From assembly GCF_000337815.1 (NCBI RefSeq), contig NZ_AOLN01000004.1:186001-250000 (forward strand): a stretch of DNA of 64,000 bases, in the 5' to 3' direction. Position 1 is the first letter of the stretch, and each line of letters starts with the position of its first letter. The stretch is from Haloferax mucosum ATCC BAA-1512. Lineage in GTDB: Archaea > Halobacteriota > Halobacteria > Halobacteriales > Haloferacaceae. The position numbers were made by a program, and so were the translations under genes. Shown one piece after another: positions 35,449 to 45,281 of this stretch. The notes beneath the pieces were generated by a model. That model made no database searches. It was not told the DNA's origin and worked only from the letters and a program-made list of their open reading frames with translations.

Positions 35449-36561
35449 ATGGAGACACGCAAGATACAGCAGGTCAGCAACGGGACGTTCACCGTCTCGC
35501 TCCCCAGAGACTGGGCGGACGGTGTGGGAATCACCGCCGGGACGGTCGTCGATTTGCACACGCATATCGACGGCGTCCTCGTGGTCCAGCCACCGGACTG
35601 CGAAGAGCAGTCGTCGGTGCAGGTGACGGTTCGCGCTGGCGACGACAGCTATCTCGAACAGACCCTCCGCGCCGCGTACGCCGCCGGGGCGAACGAAGTC
35701 GTCGTCGAAGCCGACGGGTCGTTCGACAGCGACCAGCGACAGACGATCAGACGAGTCGCACGAACGCTCGTCGGCGTAACGATAACCGAGGAGTCCGAGA
35801 CGCACGTCACGGCTCGGAACGTCCTCGACGCAAACGAGGTGTCGATTCGCCAGTCGGTCCGGCAACTCCAGTTCGTCGCGGTGTCGATGCACCGAGACGC
35901 GACCGCCGCACTGACCGGCGACGCGACTATCGGCGGCTTCGGCGACCGCGACGACCGCGCCGATAGGCTGTTCGCCATGGTTGACCGCCACTTCACCCGC
36001 GGTCTCGACCGTCTCGATGCGGTTGACGCGCTCGGCGAAACCCGAACGGAACTCTACCGACTCCACGCCGCCGCCCGGGAGTTAGAGCGTATCGCCGACC
36101 ACGCCGAACAGATTGCGTCGGTCGCATCCGCGGTCGATGACTCGCTCGACAACTCACTCGCCGACGAACTCGAAGACTGCTCGCAGACCGTCCGGGATGC
36201 GGTCGAATCCGCGGTCTACGTCGCGTTCGTCGGCGGCGGCTCAGAGGCCGCCCGCGACATCTTCGAGGCGCGCGACCGGGTGTGCGAACAGATAACCGAC
36301 ATCGAGCGCCGCATCTTCGAAGCGGGTGACGCCGACTACCGGTACGCCCACGCTCTCCACAGCCTCCGCCGAACCGCAGAACACGCCGGGAATATCGCAG
36401 AAGTCGGGTTGCGGACGGCCGTTCGCCGCAAGGAGTTAGACGACTACGCGGTGGAAACCGACGAAGAGTCGTCAGAATTCAGCGAACCGGTGTCGAGTTC
36501 GGGACTCGTCGGCTCCGGCGGGTCGGAAGACGACCGAGGCGGGTCCGTCGTCACCGACTGA
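35449..36561 (+). CDS. PhoU-family regulator with N-terminal AbrB/SpoVT domain
   Basis: 370 aa. The first 45 residues (METRKIQQVSNGTFTVSLPR, DWADGVGITAGTVV) are an AbrB/MazE-type swapped-hairpin domain that may bind DNA. Two PhoU helical bundles follow (about 120-330), with ERIADHAEQIA and AEHAGNIAEVG as the metal-binding E-x-x-x-D/E-x-x-x-N patterns. It probably links PstABC activity to transcription. 197 nt separate it from pstB, so it may have its own promoter. Confidence 0.88.
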   Translation: METRKIQQVSNGTFTVSLPRDWADGVGITAGTVVDLHTHIDGVLVVQPPDCEEQSSVQVTVRAGDDSYLEQTLRAAYAAGANEVVVEADGSFDSDQRQTIRRVARTLVGVTITEESETHVTARNVLDANEVSIRQSVRQLQFVAVSMHRDATAALTGDATIGGFGDRDDRADRLFAMVDRHFTRGLDRLDAVDALGETRTELYRLHAAARELERIADHAEQIASVASAVDDSLDNSLADELEDCSQTVRDAVESAVYVAFVGGGSEAARDIFEARDRVCEQITDIERRIFEAGDADYRYAHALHSLRRTAEHAGNIAEVGLRTAVRRKELDDYAVETDEESSEFSEPVSSSGLVGSGGSEDDRGGSVVTD

Positions 36562-36591
36562 GCCACCGGCAGTACAGGACGCGGAGGAATC

Positions 36592-37179
36592 CTACTGCTG
36601 ACCGTCCGATTCGCTTTTCGAGACGAGGTTTTCTAACGCGCGGTCGCCGAACAAGATGACGAGCGCGGCTCCGACGAGGTTGAACACGAGGTCAAGCGCC
36701 GTGTCCACTCGACCGTAGGAGACGAGAACGGGGTCGATTCCGAGCGTGTCAGCGCCGCGGTGGATGGCGTATTCGGCGAGTTCCCAGAGGATACCGCCGC
36801 AGACGATGACGGCGATGACTCGCTGTGAAGGGTCGCGTCCGCGTCGGCGAGCGAGCACGTGGACGAAGCCGCTGAGGATGGTCGCCGAGTGGGTGTGGGT
36901 GAGGTGGTCCCACCACCACACGTCGTCGTAGGGACCGAGCATGCCGACGGCGTGTGTCAGCATCGCTACTTCGACGTAGACTCGTTGCCACGGGTGGAAG
37001 GTCACACCGGTCAGCCGCTCGAACACGTCGGGGACGAAGGTTCCCACGAGCGCGAAGACGGCGTTCACCATCGCGGCGGGCTTGCGACTACGGAGTCCGG
37101 CGAGGAACACAGCGACGATAGCGTACCTGATGCCGCGTTCTGCTGTTCGTGCCGCCGGTTGGTGTGTTGTGTTCGTCAC
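36592..37179 (-). CDS. DUF2238-like membrane protein
   Basis: 195 aa with about five hydrophobic segments. The motifs WWWDHLTHTHSATILSGFVH and CGGILWELAEYAIHRGADT correspond to the conserved W-W-D-x-x-x-H and LWE-x-x-E signature of DUF2238/YjdF-type proteins. Conserved His and acidic residues within membrane segments suggest metal or lipid binding. Convergent with phoU, only 30 nt apart. Function unknown. Confidence 0.7.
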   Translation of the reverse strand: MTNTTHQPAARTAERGIRYAIVAVFLAGLRSRKPAAMVNAVFALVGTFVPDVFERLTGVTFHPWQRVYVEVAMLTHAVGMLGPYDDVWWWDHLTHTHSATILSGFVHVLARRRGRDPSQRVIAVIVCGGILWELAEYAIHRGADTLGIDPVLVSYGRVDTALDLVFNLVGAALVILFGDRALENLVSKSESDGQQ

Positions 37180-37646
37180 GTCTGTTGTTCGTCGTGACCG
37201 ACGGCGTGTTCGATTAAATAAGTTAACCGCAGAAACCGACGGGTGGCGAAATCGAGGCTGTCACCAGCGACAACAAGAGCCGTCAGCGACGACGGAAAAC
37301 CGTCTGCTGGCCCGAAAGCGGCTATTCGGGTGGGGGAGTGTACAACCCACGTCCGATACTACCAACCGCGATGAACAGATTCCGTGCGTTCGAGGACGTG
37401 AACACCAAACACGACTCCGACGACACTGCAAAGCGGACGAAAAGTGGCAGTCGATTGGTAGCGTGAGCCGACAGGAGGACGGTACGCGGTTCCACCGATT
37501 GTGATGCGACTGCCGAGTCGCGGCGAGGGACCCAACAGTAATTTGGCTACTGAAAATAGACTTGTTTCGACGACAAGCGTTCCGAACGCGGGCGTGCGGC
37601 ACACCGACGACACGGCTGTAACCGACGATATTCGACCCTCAACAAA
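37180..37646. other. divergent intergenic region upstream of the corrinoid adenosyltransferase
   Basis: 467 bases. A TATA-like TTATTTAATC on the minus strand near 37210-37220 could serve the DUF2238 gene. No supported gene is seen, and nothing resembles a B12 riboswitch. Confidence 0.5.
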
Positions 37647-38378
37647 ATGACCGACACAATAGACCAGTCCGACAGCACAGACAACACCACTGACACGGAA
37701 GCGACTCCCGATTCGGTACGGACGAACACGCCGGGGCGCGGCATTCGACCCGAAGCGGGAACCATCGAACCCGACGCCCCCGACGAGTTCGGACTCGTAC
37801 AGGCGTGGTGGGGTGATGGCAAGGGAAAGACGACCGCCGCGATGGGGATGGGCTTTCGCGCCGCTGGACACGGGTACCGCGTCCACATGCTCCAGTTCTT
37901 GAAAGGCGGGGCCGACTCCGTAGAGGCGGTTCGTGGCGAGTACAACGCCATCGCGGCGATGCCCGGTTTTTCGTTCGAAAACCTCGGGCACTACGGGTGG
38001 GCCGGGATGGCCGACGGGAGCGACGACGCCGACCACGCCGAACAGGTCGCCGCCGGTCTCGAACGGGCACGAGAGCTGGTTGACGCCGCCGCCGACGCCG
38101 ACCTCACCGCGCCGCTCGACCTTGACGGCGAACCCGAGGCGGGTGTTCACTTCCTCATCATCGACGAAATCCTCTACGCCGTTGCGATGGGCCTGTTGGA
38201 CGAATCCGACGTGCTTGACCTCGTCGAACGAAAGCCCGCCCACCTCGAACTCGTGTTGACCGGGAGCCACGAGGACCCGACGTATCTCCACGACGCCGCA
38301 GACCTCGTGACGAACGTCCGAAAGGTGAAACATCCCATCGACGCCGGACAGCGCGCCAGAAAAGGAACGGAGTACTGA
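37647..38378 (+). CDS. cobA: cob(I)alamin/corrinoid adenosyltransferase (CobA/BtuR type)
   Basis: 243 aa. The P-loop GDGKGKTTAAMG (56-67) and the following segments VHMLQFLKGG and FLIIDEILYAVAMGLL are typical of CobA/BtuR, which transfers the 5'-deoxyadenosyl group of ATP to cobalt in reduced corrinoids. A 45-residue acidic N-terminal tail precedes the domain. It appears to be a single gene here, with the BtuF-like protein 9 kb away. Confidence 0.9.
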   Translation: MTDTIDQSDSTDNTTDTEATPDSVRTNTPGRGIRPEAGTIEPDAPDEFGLVQAWWGDGKGKTTAAMGMGFRAAGHGYRVHMLQFLKGGADSVEAVRGEYNAIAAMPGFSFENLGHYGWAGMADGSDDADHAEQVAAGLERARELVDAAADADLTAPLDLDGEPEAGVHFLIIDEILYAVAMGLLDESDVLDLVERKPAHLELVLTGSHEDPTYLHDAADLVTNVRKVKHPIDAGQRARKGTEY

Positions 38379-38484
38379 GCGACGGCCTCGCCGACGAACA
38401 TCGGTATCCCACTATCAACCGGAATAATAAGCGGGGAACTGATTTGTCGCCACGAGAATACGATACAGTTAGGAGTCAGACTAG

Positions 38485-39273
38485 ATGACACTCGAACGGT
38501 TCATAGGCCGGGTTGATGCCCCGAAACGAGTGCTGTCGGTCGTCAACCGGTCGGAACCGGCGCCGGTTCAGCGGATGTTGGAGACGACCTTCGACGAGCA
38601 ACCGGTGACCGTCGATGAACTCGATTTGCCGGACGAAGAGCGCGACACCGTCATCCTCAGTGAGGTAGCCGACGGCGAGACGCGAGTGCTCGCCACGTCT
38701 CCGCTCGCCGAGTTGATGGACGCTATCTTGTTGGTCAACTCAGATATCTACATTACGGGCCAGTCAGACCTCGCGGCGTACGAGTTGCCCGAGGTGCTGA
38801 CGCGACTGGACGACGTGCCGTTTTCACTGCGAGGCTACCCCGAATCGAACAAGGAGAAGTTACTGCTCATCGCAATCTCTCGGTTCATCGAACGCCGCGC
38901 GTGGGATGTCGGCGCGGGGCGGCTCAGGACGTCGTTCCAGCGCCTCTCTCGAATCGACGACGAACGCGGAACGCGCGAGGTCTACGAGCAAATCGCGGCG
39001 ACCGACGTGCAGACGCACATCTACGGAGTTCCTGACTGGCACCCCTCTCCCGAATTCGGCGTTCTGAGCCACGGCGGGCACACGCCCGACTACCGAAATT
39101 CGTGGTTCGTCGTCTACACGCCGCCGGAGGACGCGGCCGAAACGGTACACGAGTCGGCGACCCCAGTCGCCTTGCTCGCCTTCGAAACCGAGCCGAGAAG
39201 GTGGAAAGGGTACTGGACGTTCCAGTCGGCGCTCGTCGCCGATATCAACAGGTACATCGAACGAAACATGTGA
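38485..39273 (+). CDS. DICT-domain sensory protein
   Basis: 262 aa, soluble. The sequence from MTLERFIGRVDAPKRVLSVV through AISRFIERRAWDVGAGRLRT to VYEQIAATDVQTHIYGVPDW fits the DICT (diguanylate cyclase/two-component associated) domain that occurs alone in haloarchaea. The C-terminal SWFVVYTP, VALLAFETEPRRWKGYWTF is its terminal part. No output domain is attached, so it probably acts through a partner. Confidence 0.75.
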   Translation: MTLERFIGRVDAPKRVLSVVNRSEPAPVQRMLETTFDEQPVTVDELDLPDEERDTVILSEVADGETRVLATSPLAELMDAILLVNSDIYITGQSDLAAYELPEVLTRLDDVPFSLRGYPESNKEKLLLIAISRFIERRAWDVGAGRLRTSFQRLSRIDDERGTREVYEQIAATDVQTHIYGVPDWHPSPEFGVLSHGGHTPDYRNSWFVVYTPPEDAAETVHESATPVALLAFETEPRRWKGYWTFQSALVADINRYIERNM

Positions 39274-39465
39274 CATCGCTCGTCCGTTCGTGTGGGTCGT
39301 AGACAGTAGATAGAAACCGGTGAAGAAGACGGCAGAGAGACTGGAGCGGGCCGAGAAAGCAGGGTCGAAACGAGAGTGAACAGAAAAACCGGTCTCGTTC
39401 GGCGTTTCTTACCCACCAATTTCTCACCTCTCGATACTCAGACACGGTTTCTCACCTCACTTTGT

Positions 39466-40335
39466 TCACTCGTCTGCGGTGAGCGTAATCACGGGAACCG
39501 GGGCGGACCTGACGGTCTGTTCTGCGACGCTCCCGAGGAGAATCCGGTCAACGCCGCTTCTGCCGGTCGTTCCCATCACGACGGCGTGGATATCGTTGTC
39601 TTCGACGGCGGCACGAATCTCGTCGCTCGGCGTTCCGTGTTCGACGTGTTCGACGAGGTTCGTGATACCGAGGTCGGTCGCCTCCGAGACGACGGCGGAA
39701 ATCGCTTCGTTCGCCCCCTGTTCGCTCTCTTCGCCGGAGAGCATCGACCGCACGTCGAATCCGAGCGACGAGTCATCGACGACAGAGAGGACGTGAACGG
39801 TCGCGTCGAGTGCCGCCGCGAGTTGGAGTCCGTGCGTCGTCGCGCGCTTCGAAGACCGACTGCCGTCGGTCGGAATCAGGATTCGCTCGTACGGGAACGC
39901 GAGTTTGTCGTCGGGGTCCATGCGGGCGGTGAGGACGGGGCGGTCGGACAGACGAACGACCTTCTCCGTGACACTCCCGCGGAGTTGGCGTGAGATTCCC
40001 TTTCGGCCGTGCGTCGGCATGACGATGAGGTCGTAGTCGTACTCCGAAGCGTACTCCACGATAGTCGGCGCGGGGTTGCCCTGAACGATATCGGTCCCGT
40101 AACTGACGCCGAGCGTGTCGAGCGTTGCGCCCGCCTCCTCGACGACGCTTTCGCCTTCGCGTTCGAGTGCATCGACCACGTCGTTGTTGACGACGGTCAC
40201 GCTGTCGCGGGACGTGTCCGCGACGAAAAGCAATTGAATCTCCGCGTCGCCCCAGTGGGCGAGTTCGCTGACGTGGTGGAGCACTGCACTCGAAGTGGTG
40301 CTCTCATCGATAGGGAGAAGGATTTTCTCGTACAT
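39466..40335 (-). CDS. tandem universal stress (UspA) protein
   Basis: 289 aa from ATG 40335. Two UspA domains: residues 1-145 (start MYEKILLPIDESTTSSAVLH, ending with MPTHGRKGISRQLRGSVTEK) and 150-289 (start ERILIPTDGSRSSKRATTHG, ending MGTTGRSGVDRILLGSVAEQ). Both contain the G-x2-G-x9-G-S ATP-binding pattern. The frame extends upstream but the start at MYEK is standard for the family. Confidence 0.92.
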   Translation of the reverse strand: MYEKILLPIDESTTSSAVLHHVSELAHWGDAEIQLLFVADTSRDSVTVVNNDVVDALEREGESVVEEAGATLDTLGVSYGTDIVQGNPAPTIVEYASEYDYDLIVMPTHGRKGISRQLRGSVTEKVVRLSDRPVLTARMDPDDKLAFPYERILIPTDGSRSSKRATTHGLQLAAALDATVHVLSVVDDSSLGFDVRSMLSGEESEQGANEAISAVVSEATDLGITNLVEHVEHGTPSDEIRAAVEDNDIHAVVMGTTGRSGVDRILLGSVAEQTVRSAPVPVITLTADE

Positions 40336-40458
40336 GCGCTTTCGTAGGGTTGGTCGGTGGTAAGTCCTTTCGACGGACTGGAACCCGATACTTCGAGCAT
40401 GGGCAATTTCGTGATTCGTGCAACCGCTTAACATGAAAGGCCCACAGTTCTGTGCGTG

Positions 40459-40575
40459 ATGCCACCGAGAGACGAATCGTACTGGCGGAACGACGACCGC
40501 GGCTGGCGAACCGACGATAACCAGCCACGTCGGGGCGACACCGCGGGCGCTGACGTGCTCGCCGACTATCGGTGA
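40459..40575 (+). CDS. possible 38-aa small protein
   Basis: MPPRDESYWRNDDRGWRTDD begins a very polar peptide rich in Arg, Asp and Trp, ending ADVLADYR. GC-rich codon use is like the neighbours. It is divergent from the UspA gene and followed by the coiled-coil gene. No family recognised. Confidence 0.4.
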   Translation: MPPRDESYWRNDDRGWRTDDNQPRRGDTAGADVLADYR

Positions 40576-40698
40576 GACGCGACCGGGTCGATTCACCGAG
40601 GCAACTCGGTCAGCAGATTTTCATCCTTCCCGCGATGACACTCAGAATATGACCCTGTCCCCGCATCCGGGTTCGGTACGTCGAGGTGGCGACGCGTG

Positions 40699-41844
40699 AT
40701 GGACGGTCAATCGCGCGCAGACGACCCCGTCGAAGCGATGCAAGCGGCGGCCGACGACCTCTCGGCGCGGCGCTCGCAGGTGGCCGAAATCGGCACGGAA
40801 GAGCTTCGGGCGCTTGCCGAGGCGTATCACGACGTAGCGACGATTTTAGACCGCTACGAAGCCCAGGCGACCGACCGCGACGACTTCCAAGGCTACGTCG
40901 AGTTTCGGGATACGCTCTCGAACCGCCTCGAATCGGTCCCCGCAGACGTACGCCACGGGGAGGCGTTCATCGAGGCTAACGAGACGCTCACCACGGGCGT
41001 CACGTCGTCGCTTTCGGCGTCCGACTTCGACCGCGCGAGAGAGCAACTTCGACCGGCCCGCGAGGACGCGGCACTCCTCGATTCCCTACAGGACGCAACG
41101 GAGACGTACCGCCACGCGCGCCGTGCCCTCAAAGAGCGCGCGGACGAGGTCGAACGCGAAATCGAGCGCCTCGAACGCGTCTTGGAACTCGGCGAAGCCG
41201 ACATCGACGCGCCGGTCCACGAACTTCGAGCGCCGATCGACTCGTACAACGAGATGGTCCAAACCGCCTTCCAACGATTCGTCAGCGACGAACCGTCTCG
41301 GAGCGTTCTCGGGTGGTTACAGCGCGTCGAGTCGTACCCGCTCGTCGAAACGCCGGCGGTTCCGGACCGGCTCACCGACTATGTCGAAACCGCGACCGTC
41401 GGCGATGAGCCGATAGCAACACTCGTCGAATACGCGGGCTACTCGCGGTCGAAACTCGACCACTACGTTGACGACCCGCAGGCGTTTTCGGCGGCTGTCG
41501 GGGCGAACACACGGTTCCTCGATACGCTCGACGCCTCGGCTTTGACCGTGTCGTGGCCGCCAGCACCCGCCGCCGAGCTACGGTGGCGAACGAAAGAACT
41601 CGTCTCCGTCGTGAGTCGGTTCGCCGACGACGACGTGGTCGCTCGTGCCCGCGAAGTACACGAACTGACGCACGACGAATCGTTCGACCGGCTACGGGAC
41701 GCGGCGGTCGCCCGCGAAGAACTCACAGATGACCAGCGCGACCGACTGCGACGCGGTGCGGTCGCGGACGAACTGGACGCGCGTAGAGACGAGTACGACC
41801 GTCTCCGGAGCTGTATCGACGACCACCCACCGCTCGACGAGTGA
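40699..41844 (+). CDS. helical coiled-coil protein
   Basis: 381 aa, acidic and almost entirely helical, with long heptad stretches (RALKERADEVEREIERLERV, RLRDAAVAREELTDDQRDRL). It has no signal or membrane segment. The tail (ARRDEYDRLRSCIDDHPPLDE) is conserved-looking but unassigned. Comparable to the protein at 29100. GTG 40696 immediately precedes the ATG. Confidence 0.75.
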   Translation: MDGQSRADDPVEAMQAAADDLSARRSQVAEIGTEELRALAEAYHDVATILDRYEAQATDRDDFQGYVEFRDTLSNRLESVPADVRHGEAFIEANETLTTGVTSSLSASDFDRAREQLRPAREDAALLDSLQDATETYRHARRALKERADEVEREIERLERVLELGEADIDAPVHELRAPIDSYNEMVQTAFQRFVSDEPSRSVLGWLQRVESYPLVETPAVPDRLTDYVETATVGDEPIATLVEYAGYSRSKLDHYVDDPQAFSAAVGANTRFLDTLDASALTVSWPPAPAAELRWRTKELVSVVSRFADDDVVARAREVHELTHDESFDRLRDAAVAREELTDDQRDRLRRGAVADELDARRDEYDRLRSCIDDHPPLDE

Positions 41845-41921
41845 GGAAACTGACGAGTCGGTGAACTGAGAACGGCAACGGCCAACCGACGAAGAACCGG
41901 CCGACGAAAAGCTCGTTTCCG

Positions 41922-42443
41922 CTATGCGACGGTTTTCGCTCGTTCGTGGTACCACCCGCCGAAGGCACCGATAGGGACGATTACCCAACCGGCGGCAACC
42001 ACGGCTAAGCCGAAAGAGATGGGAAGAAACAGTGCGAAGAAGGTCGCGGCCTCGGTCACGGCCATCGTGCCACGGAGCAGGTTCGAAACCGAGAGGAACA
42101 GCACCGGGCCGACCGACCCGACCGTGAGACTGGCGAGTGCGGTTGCCGCGCCGAAGAGAGCACCGTGGGATACCCGGGATGTTTCCGGGTACGCCTTGCG
42201 CCAAAGCAGTAGCCCGACGACGAAGGAGGTTGGAACAGCGAGCGGAATCGAGAACACGCCGGCGGCAAGTACGAACCCGATTGACTCGTTACCCGTGAGA
42301 ACAGTTGTAAGGTACGCGCCACCGAACCAGACGACGAGCGCCAAGAGGCCGGTTGCGGCCATCGCAATCCCGCCGCCGACGTCACGACGGGACGCGTACG
42401 GAAGCCGACCCGGCCCGAACCGATGACAGAGTCGTTGACTCAT
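41922..42443 (-). CDS. integral membrane protein (173 aa)
   Basis: From ATG 42443 (MSQRLCHRFGPGRLPYASRR). Four hydrophobic segments: about residues 28-46, 54-76, 93-112 and 125-155. The N-terminus is basic and cytoplasmic. No family is recognised. A TATA-like sequence lies about 28 nt upstream of the ATG (near 42470, ATGTGTCGTG region AT-rich), consistent with a leaderless message. Confidence 0.6.
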   Translation of the reverse strand: MSQRLCHRFGPGRLPYASRRDVGGGIAMAATGLLALVVWFGGAYLTTVLTGNESIGFVLAAGVFSIPLAVPTSFVVGLLLWRKAYPETSRVSHGALFGAATALASLTVGSVGPVLFLSVSNLLRGTMAVTEAATFFALFLPISFGLAVVAAGWVIVPIGAFGGWYHERAKTVA

Positions 42444-42574
42444 ACTAACATATTGAATACACGACACATAAAGATAATTCTCGTCGAACGTTGGCGAGGA
42501 ATACCCGGCTATCGATTCCGATGGCTCTGTCGGTTCGCCGTAGGGTCTAAAATAAGTCCAGAGTCAGTCGGCGA

Positions 42575-43042
42575 TTAGTTCGCGTCGAGGATTTCGACGT
42601 CAAACACCAGCGTTTCGCCGGCGAGTTCGTGGTTGAAGTCGATACGAACGACGTCGTCGTCGACGTGGATGATTTCGCCGAGACCGCCCTGTTGGGTCTG
42701 GACGTACATCCCGGCTTCCGGGTCGTCGCCGAGAACCTCGCGGAGTTCGTCGAAGTCGTGTTCCTGTACGAGGTCGTCGCGCGGTTCGCCGTAGGCCTTC
42801 TCCGGCGGAATCTCGATTCGCTCTTCGTCGCCGACTTCCATGCCGACGAGCGCCTCGTCGAGTCCTTCGATGACCGTTCCGGCACCGACTTCGACGGCGA
42901 GCGGTTCGTAATCGCGGTCCGGTTGCGACTGCGCGAGACCCTCATCCTCGGCGACGTCCTGCCGCGACGTGTCAAAAATCGTGCCGTCAGTCAGTTGACC
43001 GATGTATTCGAGTGAGACAGAGTCACCAGTTTCAATCGTCAT
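42575..43042 (-). CDS. FKBP-type (SlyD-like) peptidyl-prolyl isomerase
   Basis: 155 aa. The FKBP fold is marked by GDSVSLEYIGQLTDGTIFDT and VEVGAGTVIEGLDEALVGMEVGD. After the EKAYGEP motif an insert-in-flap domain follows (about residues 85-135), then the closing strand ETLVFDVEIL. This is the archaeal short FKBP/SlyD type with chaperone activity. Start ATG 43042; the frame extends upstream but MTIETGDSVSLEY is the standard start. Confidence 0.9.
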   Translation of the reverse strand: MTIETGDSVSLEYIGQLTDGTIFDTSRQDVAEDEGLAQSQPDRDYEPLAVEVGAGTVIEGLDEALVGMEVGDEERIEIPPEKAYGEPRDDLVQEHDFDELREVLGDDPEAGMYVQTQQGGLGEIIHVDDDVVRIDFNHELAGETLVFDVEILDAN

Positions 43043-43149
43043 GCTTCTATTCTCTGGCGGACACGGATAAATGGCAGTACTGCGACCCATCAAGTCAAAC
43101 AAAAAACACAACAGCGCGGATTCATCTCGACTCCGAGCGAATAGAACAT

Positions 43150-43980
43150 ATGCCATTTATTCGCACGGGCGACATCGACACGTACTACGAGCGGCGCGGC
43201 GTCGGGCCGCCAGTCGTGTTCGTCCACGCCGCGGTTCTCGACCACACGCAGTGGGACGACCAAGCAAGCGCGCTCGAAGACGAGTACACGACCATCACCT
43301 ACGACGTCCGCGGACATGGCCGGACCGGCGGGTCAGCCCGGAAAGCGTACTCGCTCGACCTGCTCGCCGACGACCTCGGCGCGTTGATTACGGCTTTAGC
43401 TCTCGAAAAGCCGATTATCTGTGGTCTCTCGACCGGTGGCTGTATCGCGCAGGTGTACGCGGCGGCCAACTCCGACGGACTCTCCGGGTTGGTACTCGCG
43501 GATACCTTCACACCGGAGGTGTTCGACCGGCGCGAATGGCTCCAACGGTCGGTGCTACTTCGAGCGGCGATTCCGCCGGTTCGACTCGTCGGCTACGAGC
43601 GCGTCGAGAGAGTCATGGTGTGGATACAGGAACGGCTGTCGAGGACGAAAGCGGGCGGCGACTACGAGCGGGTTGCGGAACTCCGGGAGGACGTCCCGAA
43701 GATGCGAACCGACGAGTTTGCGAAGGTACTCCGTGCCATCGCGGCGTTCCACGAAACCGAGGTCGTCCTCGCGGCGATTTCGGTTCCGACGTTGGTTCTC
43801 TACGGCGAACACGAACTGCCGTTCATAAAGCACCACGCGGAGAAATTGAAACGCGAAATTCCGACCGTTACCGTCCGCGAGGTTCCCGGAGCAGGTCACG
43901 CGTCGAACCTCGACAATCCGGCGTTCTTCGAGGATGCGCTTCGGACGTTCGGTGCCAAGTTCACGGCGGACGTCACGTGA
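43150..43980 (+). CDS. alpha/beta hydrolase
   Basis: 276 aa from ATG 43150. The nucleophile elbow GLSTGG has S94, the oxyanion segment is VFVHAAVLDHTQW, and the strand-5 motif DVRGHGRTGG follows the standard fold. The catalytic His lies in VPGAGHASNLDNPAFF near the C-terminus, with the acid in LYGEHELPF. Cap-domain residues separate the elbow and acid. The substrate (ester, lactone or haloalkane) cannot be determined. Confidence 0.9.
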   Translation: MPFIRTGDIDTYYERRGVGPPVVFVHAAVLDHTQWDDQASALEDEYTTITYDVRGHGRTGGSARKAYSLDLLADDLGALITALALEKPIICGLSTGGCIAQVYAAANSDGLSGLVLADTFTPEVFDRREWLQRSVLLRAAIPPVRLVGYERVERVMVWIQERLSRTKAGGDYERVAELREDVPKMRTDEFAKVLRAIAAFHETEVVLAAISVPTLVLYGEHELPFIKHHAEKLKREIPTVTVREVPGAGHASNLDNPAFFEDALRTFGAKFTADVT

Positions 43981-44099
43981 AATCAGCCAAATTGATGGCC
44001 AGATGAGATATAAATAGCTACTGGAACCGGACTTGTTCGTGACAATGCTAATTTTCAAGCTTGATAAGAAAGTCATAGAGAGTCAGACCGGAAAACATC

Positions 44100-45176
44100 A
44101 TGCAAGCGGCACACTACTACGGCCAAAAGGACGTTCGTATCGAAGACATCGAAACGCGGGCAGTCGGCGAAACGGCGGTTCGTATCGAAGTCGATGCCTG
44201 CGGTATCTGCGGTTCCGACCTCCACGAGTACGCGGCCGGGCCGATTTCAGTTCCGAGCGAGACGCCGCATCCACTCTCACAAGAGACGGCACCGGTACGA
44301 ATGGGCCACGAGTTCAGCGGAACGGTCACAGAAGTCGGGACGGAAGTCGTGGACCTCGAGGTCGGCGATGCGGTCGTCGTCAACCCAGTTCTCAGCTGTG
44401 GTAACTGTCGGTACTGTCGGGCAGGGGAGTATCACACCTGCGAGGCGGTCGGCTTCATCGGTCTGTCGGGCGGCGACGGTGGGTTCGCCGAATCGGTCGT
44501 CGTAGACACACAGCACGTCGTCCCGCTCGGTGACGACGTTCCAATCGAACACGGCGCGCTGGTCGAGCCGCTCAGCGTCGGACTCCACGCGGTTCGTCGG
44601 TCCGAAGTGCAAGCAGGCGATTCAGTCGCCGTTTTCGGAAGCGGTCCCATCGGGCTTGCGGTGATTCAGTGTGCCCGAGCGGCGGGTGCAGGGCGAATTT
44701 ACGTTTCCGAGCCGCGGCAAGCGCGACGCGAGCGTGCAATCGCTTGCGGCGCGAACGAAGTCATCGACCCGTCGAGTACGGACGCTGTCGAATACGTCAC
44801 AACACAGACCGACGGCGGTGCCGACGTAACGTTCGAAGTCGCCGGCGTCGAAGCCTCGTTCAACGCCGCGGTGCAGAGCACGAAACGGGGCGGGACCGCG
44901 ACCGTCGTGAGCACCTCCGAAGCGGAGATACGGACCGACGTGAACCAACTCGTCCTCGGCGAGCGCACGGTCACCGGGTCGCTCGCGTACCTCGCCGGGC
45001 CGCGGTCAGAAGAAGAGTTCGGCCGAGTCATCGACATGCTCGCCGACGGCCGCCTCGACCCCGAACCGCTCGTCACCGACCGAATCAGTCTCGAAGCACT
45101 CGTCGAAGACGGCTTCGAACAACTGCTCGACCCCGAAAGCGAGCACGTCAAGATTCTCGTCAAGCCGAACGAGTAA
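44100..45176 (+). CDS. zinc-dependent alcohol/2,3-butanediol dehydrogenase family
   Basis: 358 aa. Catalytic zinc ligands C37, H70 and E71 (ICGSDLHEY and MGHEFSG) and the structural zinc cysteines C100, C103, C106, C114 are present. The Rossmann motif VFGSGPIGLAV follows at about residue 180. The overall pattern, including HEPLSVG-like LVEPLSVGLHA, best fits 2,3-butanediol/sorbitol-type polyol dehydrogenases. A TATA-like GATATAAATAG lies about 95 nt before the ATG. No adjacent gene suggests the substrate. Confidence 0.88.
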   Translation: MQAAHYYGQKDVRIEDIETRAVGETAVRIEVDACGICGSDLHEYAAGPISVPSETPHPLSQETAPVRMGHEFSGTVTEVGTEVVDLEVGDAVVVNPVLSCGNCRYCRAGEYHTCEAVGFIGLSGGDGGFAESVVVDTQHVVPLGDDVPIEHGALVEPLSVGLHAVRRSEVQAGDSVAVFGSGPIGLAVIQCARAAGAGRIYVSEPRQARRERAIACGANEVIDPSSTDAVEYVTTQTDGGADVTFEVAGVEASFNAAVQSTKRGGTATVVSTSEAEIRTDVNQLVLGERTVTGSLAYLAGPRSEEEFGRVIDMLADGRLDPEPLVTDRISLEALVEDGFEQLLDPESEHVKILVKPNE

Positions 45177-45244
45177 CTACGAAACCGCTTCCCCGTACTT
45201 TTTCTGTGAACCTACAATCGCGGATATAACACGACCGGAGATGT

Positions 45245-45260
45245 TTTAGTCTGGCCTAAA
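45245..45260 (+). promoter_or_regulatory. DtxR/Idr-like operator, distal copy
   Basis: TTTAGTCTGGCCTAAA has the same 6-4-6 layout as the other operators with one arm mismatch (TTTAGT instead of TTTAGG). It lies 37 nt upstream of the perfect copy, and a further half-site TTTAGG is at 45273-45278. Confidence 0.55.
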
Positions 45261-45281
45261 TTTCGGAACTTCTTTAGGGTA

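Noticed and set aside
37180-37646. Possible B12 riboswitch before the corrinoid adenosyltransferase
   Set aside because: No B12-box consensus or supporting stem structure is visible.
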